The notes under the pieces were generated by a model. It was not told where the DNA came from and did not search any database. It saw nothing but the letters and a program-made list of their open reading frames with translations. Below are positions 9,467 through 17,590 of a DNA stretch of 52,435 bases, piece by piece. The stretch comes from Bacteroidetes bacterium UBA4416 (GTDB lineage: Bacteria > Bacteroidota > Bacteroidia > B-17B0 > Aurantibacillaceae). Within the stretch, counting starts at the first letter, position 1, and every line of letters begins with the position of its first letter. The stretch lies in the NCBI GenBank assembly GCA_002390745.1, contig DGQK01000046.1, positions 1 to 52,435 of the forward strand. Direction: 5' to 3'. The translations under genes and the position numbers were made by a program.

Positions 9467-10159
9467 ATGAAAACACTGCTTTATATTCTGGCGTTATTAA
9501 TTTCGGCATGCGGTCTGGCACAGCCGCAGCTGGGCATGGCTGTCAATTACACGGTTGCTCCGTCTTCCGCACTTTCGGCAACACCGGGCATCGCTTATTC
9601 CAATACCATCAGCATCAGTTGCATGGTCATCAACAGGGGAACCAGCACCTTCAGCGCAGGCATATCGTTGATGAGGGTTGTAAAAACAGGAACAACCACA
9701 AGTACAGCCCGGGCTATTTATACGTCAAGCACCACAACGATCATTCCTCCCGGCGATTCATTGATTGTTACGGGCACAGACAGCATCACAGCACTTGCCT
9801 ATAAGGTCAATGGCAACGGCAATACCATTGTCGTATGGCCGATCTCATCCGGAGCGGCAACCAAAGACAGCCTGTTTGCCGGCCCGGTATATGTAAATGA
9901 TCCCACAGGCATCCGGGAGCTCGACAAAAACCAATTGTTTATCTATCCGAATCCAGCCAGCCAGATGCTCTTCATCCGGGCAGAAACAGGCAAGCGCTAC
10001 AAAGAGCTCGTCATTTACGACATGCAACTGAAAGCCCTTGTGCAGAAGCCTTTCCAGGAGAGTACCGACATCAGCGCCCTGCCTCCGGGCACTTACATCA
10101 TCTCGGTAAAAGATGAAGACGGCAAGGTCTACAGCTCGCGCTTTGTGAGGAACAATTAG
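9467..10159 (+). CDS. Small secreted protein with T9SS type A sorting domain
   Basis: 230 residues. The signal peptide KTLLYILALLISACGLAQ is followed by a beta-rich, Ser/Thr-rich domain of about 120 residues. The C-terminal about 80 residues (LDKNQLFIYPNPASQMLFIRA to the end, with LPPGTYIISV) are a type A T9SS sorting domain. The ACGLAQ end could be read as a lipobox, but cleavage before Gln fits T9SS cargo better. The cargo domain resembles a cell-adhesion-related CARDB-like beta sandwich; that is weak. It stands alone. Confidence 0.85.
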   Translation: MKTLLYILALLISACGLAQPQLGMAVNYTVAPSSALSATPGIAYSNTISISCMVINRGTSTFSAGISLMRVVKTGTTTSTARAIYTSSTTTIIPPGDSLIVTGTDSITALAYKVNGNGNTIVVWPISSGAATKDSLFAGPVYVNDPTGIRELDKNQLFIYPNPASQMLFIRAETGKRYKELVIYDMQLKALVQKPFQESTDISALPPGTYIISVKDEDGKVYSSRFVRNN

Positions 10160-10241
10160 AATCCCGGCGCCAACCGGCATATTTCCGGCGAATAGTTCGT
10201 ATCATTGCCCTGAATCAGAAGGGCTGTGAAGCCTGAGCATT

Positions 10242-10670
10242 ATGCACATCGAAAAACCATCGGCTCAGCAATTTAACGAAATTATCAGGCTCATCGGGCA
10301 GTTTGAGCTCGATGACCGCGAATTGCAATCCACGCAATTTTTAGCTGCGGTATCGGAAAATGCCCTGCTGGGTTTCGGGCGCATCCGCGAATATGCCGCC
10401 TGCAGCGAGCTTTGTTCGCTGGGTGTGGTGGAGCCCTTGCGTTCCAAAGGTATCGGTAGTAAACTCGTGCAGCAGCTCATTCGACAGGCACAGCAGCCCT
10501 TATACCTCGTTTGCATCATTCCCGGATTTTTTGAGCCCCTGGGATTTAAGCAAGCCCTGGACTACCCTCCGGAGCTTGCGCAAAAGCTCGACTATTGCCG
10601 CGAATCGCTCAGTGTGCCCGAAGAATATGTAGTGATGAAATATGAACAGGGCGCAGCCAAACGGTTTTAA
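10242..10670 (+). CDS. GNAT-family N-acetyltransferase
   Basis: 142 residues. A weakly conserved N-terminal part is followed by beta-strand 4, LCSLGVVEPLRSKGIGSKLVQQLI (about residues 63-86), in which R-x-x-G-I-G is the acetyl-CoA pyrophosphate-binding motif A. GFFEPLGFKQ further on is the usual strand-turn after motif B. It should acetylate an amine from acetyl-CoA in the cytoplasm; the substrate cannot be read from the sequence. It resembles the small GNATs related to the N-acetylglutamate synthase (ArgA) acetyltransferase domain, but no arginine genes are nearby. The ATG at 10242 is the first in frame. Confidence 0.85.
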   Translation: MHIEKPSAQQFNEIIRLIGQFELDDRELQSTQFLAAVSENALLGFGRIREYAACSELCSLGVVEPLRSKGIGSKLVQQLIRQAQQPLYLVCIIPGFFEPLGFKQALDYPPELAQKLDYCRESLSVPEEYVVMKYEQGAAKRF

Positions 10671-10674
10671 TTTT

Positions 10675-10682
10675 TAATTTTG
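10675..10682 (+). promoter_or_regulatory. -7 promoter box of the VOC protein gene
   Basis: TAATTTTG matches TAnnTTTG exactly. It lies between the GNAT stop and the VOC start, 17 bp before the ATG, so the VOC gene has its own promoter. Confidence 0.55.
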
Positions 10683-10699
10683 CGCGTTACATTTACATT

Positions 10700-11761
10700 A
10701 TGAGTTATATCATTTCAGGAATACAACAATTAGGCGTAGGGAATACCGACGTGAAGGAAACCTTCAGGTGGTACCGCAAAGCCTTCGGTACGGACATTAA
10801 GATCTTTGAAGAAGCGGCGATGGCGGAGCTGATGTTGCCCTACACGGCCAACAAGCCTCATGCGCGCCATGCGATCCTGGCGATCAGTATGAACGGCGGC
10901 GGCGGCTTCGAAATCTGGCAGTACACCAGCCGTAAGGCAGAGCAGGCAGCCTTTACCATTCAGCTGGGCGATCTGGGGATTTTTGCCGGAAAGATCAAGT
11001 CCTATAATATACAAGGTTCTTACGACCACCTGAAGCAATTCGGGGCCACCATGCTTACCGGCATTACCGTCGCTCCCGATGGCCGCAGGCACTTCTATAT
11101 CCACGATCTCTGGAAAAATGTATTTGAGGTGATCGAGGAAAAAACATCCTGGTATCAGCAAAAAGACTTTACAACCGGAGGCATACTCGGCGCTGTGATC
11201 GGGGTGAAAGACATCGACCGCTCCATTGGCCTTTATAAAAACGTGTTGGGCTTTGATAAAGTGATCAGCGACAGTACCGCCGTATTTGAAGACTGGAAAG
11301 GAGTAGAGGGCTCTCAGAAAACATTCAGGCGCGTGGTGCTCCGCAACTCCAGGCCGCGTGAAGGCAGCTTCGGGCCTTTGCTGGGCGACAATGAGATCGA
11401 ACTGATCCAGGCACTCGATTATACACCACGCAAAATTTTTGAAAACCGTTTATGGGGCGACTGCGGCTTCATTCACCTGTGCTTCGACATCAAGAACATG
11501 AAAGCCCTGGGGGAAGCCTGTATCAAAGCAGGACAGCCATTTACCGTAGACGGTGGCGCAGGTTTTGAAATGGGGGAGGCCGCCGGCCATTTCACGTATA
11601 TCGAAGATGCCGATGGGACGCTGATCGAATTTGTGGAAACAAAAAAGCTGCCGGTCGTAAAAAAAATAGGCTGGTACCTTGATCTGCGGAAACGTGATCC
11701 GAAAAAGGCATTGCCGAATTTTATCCTGAAAGCGCTGAGGTTTAGCCGCGTGAAGGATTAA
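10700..11761 (+). CDS. Two-domain VOC (glyoxalase/bleomycin-resistance fold) protein
   Basis: 353 residues. Two vicinal-oxygen-chelate modules are visible. The first (about 5-145) starts IQQLGVGNTDVKETFRWYRKAFG and ends HFYIHDLWKNVFEVIE; the second (about 160-320) starts GAVIGVKDIDRSIGLYKNVLGFDKV and ends HFTYIEDADGTLIEFVE. Each ends in the metal-ligand Glu context of the fold (NVFEV, LIEFVE). This layout suits metal-dependent isomerases, dioxygenases or glyoxalases; length is near that of extradiol-type or HPPD-like enzymes but the specific motifs are not recognisable. Soluble and cytoplasmic. The exact reaction is unknown. Confidence 0.8.
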   Translation: MSYIISGIQQLGVGNTDVKETFRWYRKAFGTDIKIFEEAAMAELMLPYTANKPHARHAILAISMNGGGGFEIWQYTSRKAEQAAFTIQLGDLGIFAGKIKSYNIQGSYDHLKQFGATMLTGITVAPDGRRHFYIHDLWKNVFEVIEEKTSWYQQKDFTTGGILGAVIGVKDIDRSIGLYKNVLGFDKVISDSTAVFEDWKGVEGSQKTFRRVVLRNSRPREGSFGPLLGDNEIELIQALDYTPRKIFENRLWGDCGFIHLCFDIKNMKALGEACIKAGQPFTVDGGAGFEMGEAAGHFTYIEDADGTLIEFVETKKLPVVKKIGWYLDLRKRDPKKALPNFILKALRFSRVKD

Positions 11762-11767
11762 TTCTTT

Positions 11768-11912
11768 TTAACCACATAGAAAGAGCGGGATCATTAAAAT
11801 CATCATTAAGACCGTTAAGAACAGCGATCAACTATGTTCCAGGAGGGATCAAAATCTGCATGCCTTCTGTGGCTTCAAAAAACGTTGTTCTTTATGTGAC
11901 TATGTGGTTTAA
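11768..11912. repeat. MITE-like short inverted-repeat element without a gene
   Basis: The left end TTAACCACATAG (11768-11779) and right end CTATGTGGTTTAA (11900-11912) are inverted copies about 120 bp apart. The right end contains TATGTGACTATGTGGTT (11893-11909), identical over 17 bp to the right end of the GxxExxY cassette at 15327-15343, in the same orientation. No ORF of note is inside. It looks like a non-autonomous relative of that cassette. Confidence 0.7.
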
Positions 11913-11939
11913 GTTCTGTTTTCCCCATAAATCCCTACG

Positions 11940-11969
11940 AAAAGCCGCTTGTGTACAAAGCGGCTTTTT
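11940..11969. terminator. Intrinsic terminator upstream of the M1 aminopeptidase gene
   Basis: The stem aaaagccgctt / aagcggctttt with a 7-base loop and a T-run reads on the plus strand, so it likely ends transcription from the VOC gene after crossing the repeat. Confidence 0.8.
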
Positions 11970-12019
11970 CTTTGGCCAATCAATAAAATAATCGCACTTT
12001 TACTATTCAAACCCGTGAA

Positions 12020-14719
12020 ATGAAAGTGAAATACACCCTGTTTGCTACTGCCGTAATGGCTTTGGCGGTAGCCTGCTCCACGACCAAAAAGAACAAAAAA
12101 ACCGAAGAGCCGGTAAGCATGAACGAGCCGGCCATCCTGCTGGATACCATCAAGGTCCTGGCGGAGGAAACACCTAAAAAAGCGGTTTACCGCGCAACGG
12201 AAACCAAACTCAGCGATATCATCCACACCAAACTCTGGGTCAGCTTCGACTGGCAGAAGTCGCAACTGATCGGAAAAGCCGAGATCCTGGCGAAGCCTTA
12301 TTTCTACCCGACCAACATGCTCTACCTCAATGCCCGTGGTATGGAGATCAAAAGCGTGAAGGGAACGGCGCTGGTATATAAGCCCATCATCGTCAAAAAA
12401 GGACAAAAGGTAAGCGAAGAGGATTCTTATACAAAACTGCCGCTGAACCTGAAGTATGTGTATAGCAACGACTCCATCCGCATCGACCTTGGCAAGGTCA
12501 TGACCAATGAGCAGAAGTACATCATCGAGATCGAATATGTTGCCAAACCCAATGAACTGAAGAAGAATGGCGGAAGCGATGCGATCAACGATGACAAAGG
12601 CCTGTACTTCATCAACCCTACAGGCGCTGACCCTGATAAAATGCCGCAGATCTGGACACAGGGAGAAACACAGTCGAACTCGGTATGGTTCCCAACCATC
12701 GATAACCCGACGGAAAAAATGACCAACGAGATTTACATGACCGTGGATGATAAATACACCACGCTCTCCAACGGCCTGCTCAGCGACTCTAAGAAAAATG
12801 CCGATGGCACACGCACCGACCATTGGAAAATGGACCTTCCGCATGCACCTTACCTGGTGATGATGGCGGTAGGAGAATTTAAGAAAGTAACGGACGAGCC
12901 CTGGAATGGCCGGGAGATCAGCTACTACGTTGAAAAGGAATACGAGCCTCATGCCAAAGCCATTTTCGGCAAGACCAAAAAAATGATAGACTTTTATTCG
13001 GATAAATTAGGAACGCCCTATCCCTGGGCAAAGTATGCACAGATCGTCGTGCGCGATTATGTGAGTGGCGCCATGGAAAATACCACGGCCACGCTGCATG
13101 GTGATTTTATCTGCTACCAGACCACGCGTGAGATGATCGACGGTGCCAAAGGAGAAAGCACCATTGCGCATGAGCTGTTTCACCAGTGGTTTGGCGACTA
13201 TGCCAGCTGCGAGAGCTGGAGCAACCTCACGCTCAACGAGTCCTTTGCCACCTATGGGGAATATTTATGGGAAGAGTTTGCCAATGGCCGCGATGCTGCC
13301 GACGACCACAGCGCCTCGTCGCGCTTCGGCTACTTTGCGCAATCGGCACAAAAGCAGGTTGACCTGGTGCGCTTTGATTATGCCGAGCGCGAAGATATGT
13401 TTGACGCCTTCAGCTACAATAAGGGCGGGCAGATCATCCACATGTTGCGCAAGTACGTGGGCGACGATGCCTTTTTTGCGTCGCTGAAATTATACCTCGA
13501 AAAACATAAATTCAACACTGCCGAAGCTCACGACCTGCGATTGGCCTTTGAGGAAGTAACCGGCGAAGACCTGAACTGGTTTTTCAATGAATGGTATTTT
13601 GCGAAAGGGCACCCGGAGCTGGAGATCCTGAAGTCCTATGACGCCGCCTCCAAAAAAGTAAAGCTGGAGATCACGCAGAAACAGGATTTTAAGCAAACGC
13701 CACTTTATAAACTGCCAATCGATATTGACATCTATGCCGGTGGAAAAAAAGAACGTAAGCGCATCTGGATCGACGATGTGAAGAATACTATCCTGCTGGA
13801 TGCCGCTTCCAATCCGGATCTGGTAAATGTAGATGCGGAAAGGCAATTGCTGGCAAAAACAACTTACGTTAAAAGCAAAGAGGAATATATCTTTCAATAT
13901 AAGAATGCGCCGCTCTGGGGCGACCGTAGTGAGGCCATGGCTTATTTTAAGGAGCACATGGCTGATGCGGATGTGTATGCGCTCGTGAAAACCATTGCGA
14001 AGAATGATGCCTGGCGTAAGTTCAGGAGCGATGCCATTGCAATGCTGAGCGATGTGGCCAAAGACAAGGAAGCGGATCTGAAGCCTTTGTTCCTCGACCT
14101 TGCCAATACGGACGCAAATACCAAAGTGAGAGCGGCAGCCATTAAGGCCTTATCGGCCAATTACATAGGAAGCGACCTCGATGCCCTCTATGAAAAAGCG
14201 CTCGGTGAGCAATCGTATGCGGTGGCTTCGGAAGGCTTTGATGCGATTGCAAAGACCAACCCCGGGCTGGCCATGAAAAAAGCAAAAGCCCTGGAAAATG
14301 AACCTGCCAAGGAAATCATCTATTCCATCATGGATTTGTATGCAAGGAATGGTACTGCCGAAAACCATGCATTTTTTAAAAGCGCCAGGAAACACTTTAG
14401 CGGCTTTGAGCTGATGGCTTATGCGAATATGTATGGCAAATTTCTGAAGCGTATTTCGGATCCGGCAGTAGCACTGGATGGCGCCAACGAGATTGCGAAG
14501 CTCGGCAAATCGGATAACAAATATGTGAAGTATGCGGCACAAAAAGTGATGAAGGATAACCTGCTGAACGTATGGCAGGACAAGGAAGACAAGCTGAAGG
14601 CAAAGATTGCCAAAGCAGAAGCGGATAAACAGGATGCAACGGCGCTTACGGCCGAATTGAAAACGGTATCGGATACCAGGAAACAAATCCAGGAGTTGTA
14701 TACGTCGATCAGGAAGTAG
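12020..14719 (+). CDS. M1-family zinc aminopeptidase, lipoprotein
   Basis: 899 residues. The signal peptide ends in a lipobox (ALAVACS, Cys about residue 19), so the enzyme should be membrane-anchored. It has the M1 exopeptidase motif GAMEN and the zinc site HELFH with His384, Glu385, His388 and the downstream ligand Glu407 in NESFA, at the canonical spacing. After the catalytic domain come a beta domain and a helical HEAT-like C-terminal region (about 630-899), as in aminopeptidase N-type enzymes. It would remove N-terminal residues from peptides at the cell envelope. DPP-IV and PepT lie just downstream, separated only by the repeat cassette, which suggests a peptide-use cluster. Confidence 0.95.
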   Translation: MKVKYTLFATAVMALAVACSTTKKNKKTEEPVSMNEPAILLDTIKVLAEETPKKAVYRATETKLSDIIHTKLWVSFDWQKSQLIGKAEILAKPYFYPTNMLYLNARGMEIKSVKGTALVYKPIIVKKGQKVSEEDSYTKLPLNLKYVYSNDSIRIDLGKVMTNEQKYIIEIEYVAKPNELKKNGGSDAINDDKGLYFINPTGADPDKMPQIWTQGETQSNSVWFPTIDNPTEKMTNEIYMTVDDKYTTLSNGLLSDSKKNADGTRTDHWKMDLPHAPYLVMMAVGEFKKVTDEPWNGREISYYVEKEYEPHAKAIFGKTKKMIDFYSDKLGTPYPWAKYAQIVVRDYVSGAMENTTATLHGDFICYQTTREMIDGAKGESTIAHELFHQWFGDYASCESWSNLTLNESFATYGEYLWEEFANGRDAADDHSASSRFGYFAQSAQKQVDLVRFDYAEREDMFDAFSYNKGGQIIHMLRKYVGDDAFFASLKLYLEKHKFNTAEAHDLRLAFEEVTGEDLNWFFNEWYFAKGHPELEILKSYDAASKKVKLEITQKQDFKQTPLYKLPIDIDIYAGGKKERKRIWIDDVKNTILLDAASNPDLVNVDAERQLLAKTTYVKSKEEYIFQYKNAPLWGDRSEAMAYFKEHMADADVYALVKTIAKNDAWRKFRSDAIAMLSDVAKDKEADLKPLFLDLANTDANTKVRAAAIKALSANYIGSDLDALYEKALGEQSYAVASEGFDAIAKTNPGLAMKKAKALENEPAKEIIYSIMDLYARNGTAENHAFFKSARKHFSGFELMAYANMYGKFLKRISDPAVALDGANEIAKLGKSDNKYVKYAAQKVMKDNLLNVWQDKEDKLKAKIAKAEADKQDATALTAELKTVSDTRKQIQELYTSIRK

Positions 14720-14726
14720 GCATCTA

Positions 14727-15343
14727 AACCACATAGGCACATAGAAACATAGATAAGAACCAGATAGAATTTTCTCAGCAGGATAAGCAGAAACAAATAC
14801 GGAATAGTTATTCTCAGGAGTAAAACATAGGAATAATGAAAGGCTTGACAAAGAAATACCTCGATGATCTAACCTACGAGATTATAGATTCGTGCATTGA
14901 GGTTCACAAGGAGTTGGGGCCAGGTTTATTGGAATCTATCTATCACAAGTGTTTAAAAAAGGAATTGGGAATAAGAAGAATAGCATTCACTTCGGAATTA
15001 TCGATACCTGTTTTTTATAAAGGGGATACAATCGATGCTGATTTGAAATGCGACTTGTTTATTGAAAATACGATAGTATTAGAACTTAAAGCTGTGGACA
15101 GGATGTTGCCGTTATATGAGGCCCAGTTGTTAACTTATATGAAGCTGTTAGAAGTGCCAAAAGGCATTCTTATTAACTTTAATGTAAATAATATTTTCCA
15201 TGACGGCCAAAAAACATTGATCAATAATTATTTTAGGTTAATACCGGACTGATAGAAAACTATGTTTACTTTTCCATCTATATTAATATAATCGATACAA
15301 CTAATGATCAAAACCCTCTATGTCTCTATGTGACTATGTGGTT
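14727..15343. mobile_element. GxxExxY cassette bounded by 27-bp inverted repeats
   Basis: Left end at 14727-14753 (AACCACATAG then two more ACATAG units) and right end at 15317-15343 are inverted repeats matching at 25 of 27 positions. Each is built from three degenerate CACATAG units. Further ACATAG copies lie nearer the gene (14825-14830; inverted at 15260-15265). The single gene inside is a GxxExxY protein. I see no transposase and no obvious target duplication, so movement is inferred from the shape, the related gene-less copy at 11768-11912, and AT-rich content. Confidence 0.65.
14836..15252 (+). CDS. GxxExxY protein (PD-(D/E)XK nuclease-fold, PDDEXK_3)
   Basis: 138 residues, the usual family length. 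The N-terminal helix reads IEVHKELGPGLLESIY and contains the name-giving G30-x-x-E33-x-x-Y36. The nuclease-fold core follows: Asp73 in CDLF, then E83-L-K85 in VLELKAV, then YEAQLLTYMK, matching a PD-(D/E)XK active site. The biochemical role of the family is, to my knowledge, not established. The gene is visibly AT-richer than its neighbours and sits alone between inverted repeats of the CACATAG type, which points to acquisition as a unit. It has no shared promoter with the flanking peptidase genes. The start is the ATG 6 bp after an ACATAG copy. Confidence 0.92.
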   Translation: MKGLTKKYLDDLTYEIIDSCIEVHKELGPGLLESIYHKCLKKELGIRRIAFTSELSIPVFYKGDTIDADLKCDLFIENTIVLELKAVDRMLPLYEAQLLTYMKLLEVPKGILINFNVNNIFHDGQKTLINNYFRLIPD

Positions 15344-15355
15344 AATAACAACGCA

Positions 15356-17503
15356 ATGAAAAAACAAACACTCTTTTTATCAATGGCCTTATGCTACGGC
15401 ATAGGCGCTCAGGCACAAAATAAGCTGCTGACCATCCAGGAAGCCGTATCCAAAGGACGTACCACGCTGGCGCCTAAACGTCTGCAGGGAATTTCCTTCG
15501 TGGCAGGCAGCGATAAATTTTCCTACATCGATGACAATGTGGTGAAAGTAGGAGACAATGCCACGGGTAAAACCATCGATGCCTTGTCGCTCAAAGACCT
15601 GAACGCAAACCTGAAATCCTCGCAACGGGATACACTGACTGCGATTGGCGCGGTGACCTGGAAGAATGCCAACCAGTTTTATTTTTCCAATAAAAAAGGA
15701 GAATGGATCTATTCGCTTGACAAGAAGAATGTCACGGAAAGCGACCGCAAGGAAGAAGAGACAGGTTTGGAATCGTACGAGAAGGAGCCTGTAACCGGCG
15801 CTATCACTTACTGTAAGAACTACAACCTCTATGTGTCTAAAGACGGTAAGGAAACGCAGGTGACGACCGACGGCTCTTATGAGATCGTGTATACCGGCAA
15901 GAACGTGCACCAGAACGAATTCGGTATCAGCAAGGGAACTTTCTGGAGCCCGAAAGGCAATTACCTGGCCTTTTACCGCATGGATCAGAGCGAGGTGACG
16001 GATTACCCGATCATCGACTGGACGACACGCCCGGCAAAGAACGTGAACATCAAATACCCGATGGCAGGCAATAAAAGCCACCATGTGACCCTGGGCATTC
16101 ATAACATGGAAACCCATAAAACCAATTACATCAAAACGGAAGGCCCGAAAGAGCAATACCTCACCAACATTGCCTGGAGTCCCGACGAGAAGCATGTATA
16201 CATTGCCGTGCTGAGCCGCGACCAGAACCACATGAAGCTGAACGAGTACGACGTGGAGAGTGGAAATTATACGCGTACGCTCTTCGAAGAGCATGACGAC
16301 AAATACACCGAACCTTTGCACCCGATGTTGTTTGTGAAGAACAACCCCACACAGTTTATCTGGCAGAGCCGTAAGGACGGCTACAACCATTTTTACCTGT
16401 ATAATATCAACGGCACGCTTATCAGGCAACTAACGAAAGGAAACTGGGAAGTGAAAGCGGAGAATGGCTTCGATGAGAAAGGCGAACGCCTGTTCTTCCA
16501 TGCCAACGAGCAGAGCCCGGTGAACCAGGATTTCTACAGCGTGAACCTGAAAAGCGGGGAGATGAAACGCCTCACTTACGGTAACGGCTTTCACGTATGC
16601 AGCGTGGATACCAAAGGAAATTACATCATCGATAATTTTACGAGCGCTCATATCCCGAGAGAATACAATATCATCAACGCCAACACCAAAAAAGCAACCA
16701 ACATCTTTAAGGCGGAAAACCCGGTGAAGGACTACAAACTGGGCAGCTGGAATTTGTTCACGATCAAAAATGCGGAAGGCACAGACCTCTACTGCCGCCT
16801 GTTCAAACCGGTGAATTTCGATTCCACCAAAAAATACCCGGTGCTGGTATACCTTTACAACGGCCCGCACTCTCAAATGGTGACCAACACCTGGATGGCC
16901 GGCGGTGAGCTTTGGTACCAGTACATGGCGGAGAAAGGCTTTATGGTATTTACCGTGGATGGCCGCGGTACCTCATACCGTGGAAAGGCTTTCGAGCAGG
17001 CTACGCACAGGCAGCTGGGAACAAAGGAAATGGAAGATCAGCTGAAAGGGGTGGACTACCTGAAATCCCTGCCGTATGTGGATGCCAATCGCATCGGTGT
17101 GCATGGCTGGAGCTTCGGCGGCTTTATGACCACCTCGCTGATGACGCGTCATCCGGGCGTGTTCAAAGTAGCGGCTGCCGGCGGGCCGGTGATCGACTGG
17201 ACCTATTACGAGATCATGTACACCGAGCGTTATATGGACTCTCCGCAGGATAACAAAGAAGGCTATGATAAAAACAACCTGCTCAACTATGTGGACAAGC
17301 TGAAAGGAAAACTGCTGATGATCCACGGAGCGCAAGATCCGGTGGTGGTTTGGCAGCACAGCATCCTCTACCAGAAAAAAGCCGTGGATAAGAACGTGCA
17401 GCTCGACTACTACGTGTATCCCGGGCACGAACACAACGTGTTGGGCAAAGACCGCTCACATTTAATGGAAAAAATCACGGATTATTTTATCGAGAATTTA
17501 TAG
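15356..17503 (+). CDS. Dipeptidyl-peptidase IV-type S9 serine peptidase
   Basis: 715 residues from the chosen start. An ATG 36 bp upstream (15320) would add 12 residues that are merely the right end of the repeat cassette; starting at 15356 gives a proper signal peptide (KKQTLFLSMALCYGIGAQAQ). The N-terminal beta-propeller (DPPIV_N, about 40-480) is followed by the alpha/beta-hydrolase domain with nucleophile Ser586 in GWSFGG, Asp661 in GAQDPVV and His693 in GHEHNV. It should cleave X-Pro or X-Ala dipeptides from peptide N-termini in the periplasm. The cassette ends 12 bp before the start codon, so it could influence expression. Confidence 0.95.
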   Translation: MKKQTLFLSMALCYGIGAQAQNKLLTIQEAVSKGRTTLAPKRLQGISFVAGSDKFSYIDDNVVKVGDNATGKTIDALSLKDLNANLKSSQRDTLTAIGAVTWKNANQFYFSNKKGEWIYSLDKKNVTESDRKEEETGLESYEKEPVTGAITYCKNYNLYVSKDGKETQVTTDGSYEIVYTGKNVHQNEFGISKGTFWSPKGNYLAFYRMDQSEVTDYPIIDWTTRPAKNVNIKYPMAGNKSHHVTLGIHNMETHKTNYIKTEGPKEQYLTNIAWSPDEKHVYIAVLSRDQNHMKLNEYDVESGNYTRTLFEEHDDKYTEPLHPMLFVKNNPTQFIWQSRKDGYNHFYLYNINGTLIRQLTKGNWEVKAENGFDEKGERLFFHANEQSPVNQDFYSVNLKSGEMKRLTYGNGFHVCSVDTKGNYIIDNFTSAHIPREYNIINANTKKATNIFKAENPVKDYKLGSWNLFTIKNAEGTDLYCRLFKPVNFDSTKKYPVLVYLYNGPHSQMVTNTWMAGGELWYQYMAEKGFMVFTVDGRGTSYRGKAFEQATHRQLGTKEMEDQLKGVDYLKSLPYVDANRIGVHGWSFGGFMTTSLMTRHPGVFKVAAAGGPVIDWTYYEIMYTERYMDSPQDNKEGYDKNNLLNYVDKLKGKLLMIHGAQDPVVVWQHSILYQKKAVDKNVQLDYYVYPGHEHNVLGKDRSHLMEKITDYFIENL

Positions 17504-17590
17504 AATACTCCCACATCCTCCTCTGGAGGGCAGGGAGAGGAAAACAAATATGTAATCTTTGCAGCTTAAATACAATATAGCACGAAAACA

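Noticed and set aside
11909..12952. 347-codon ORF on the minus strand
   Set aside because: It is antisense to the M1 aminopeptidase gene and its promoter region, has a Phe/Leu/His-rich composition without motifs, and crosses the terminator at 11940-11969.
15389..16429. 346-codon ORF antisense to the DPP-IV gene
   Set aside because: The sense frame has a complete, motif-bearing enzyme; the antisense product is Val/His/Arg-rich with no recognisable family.
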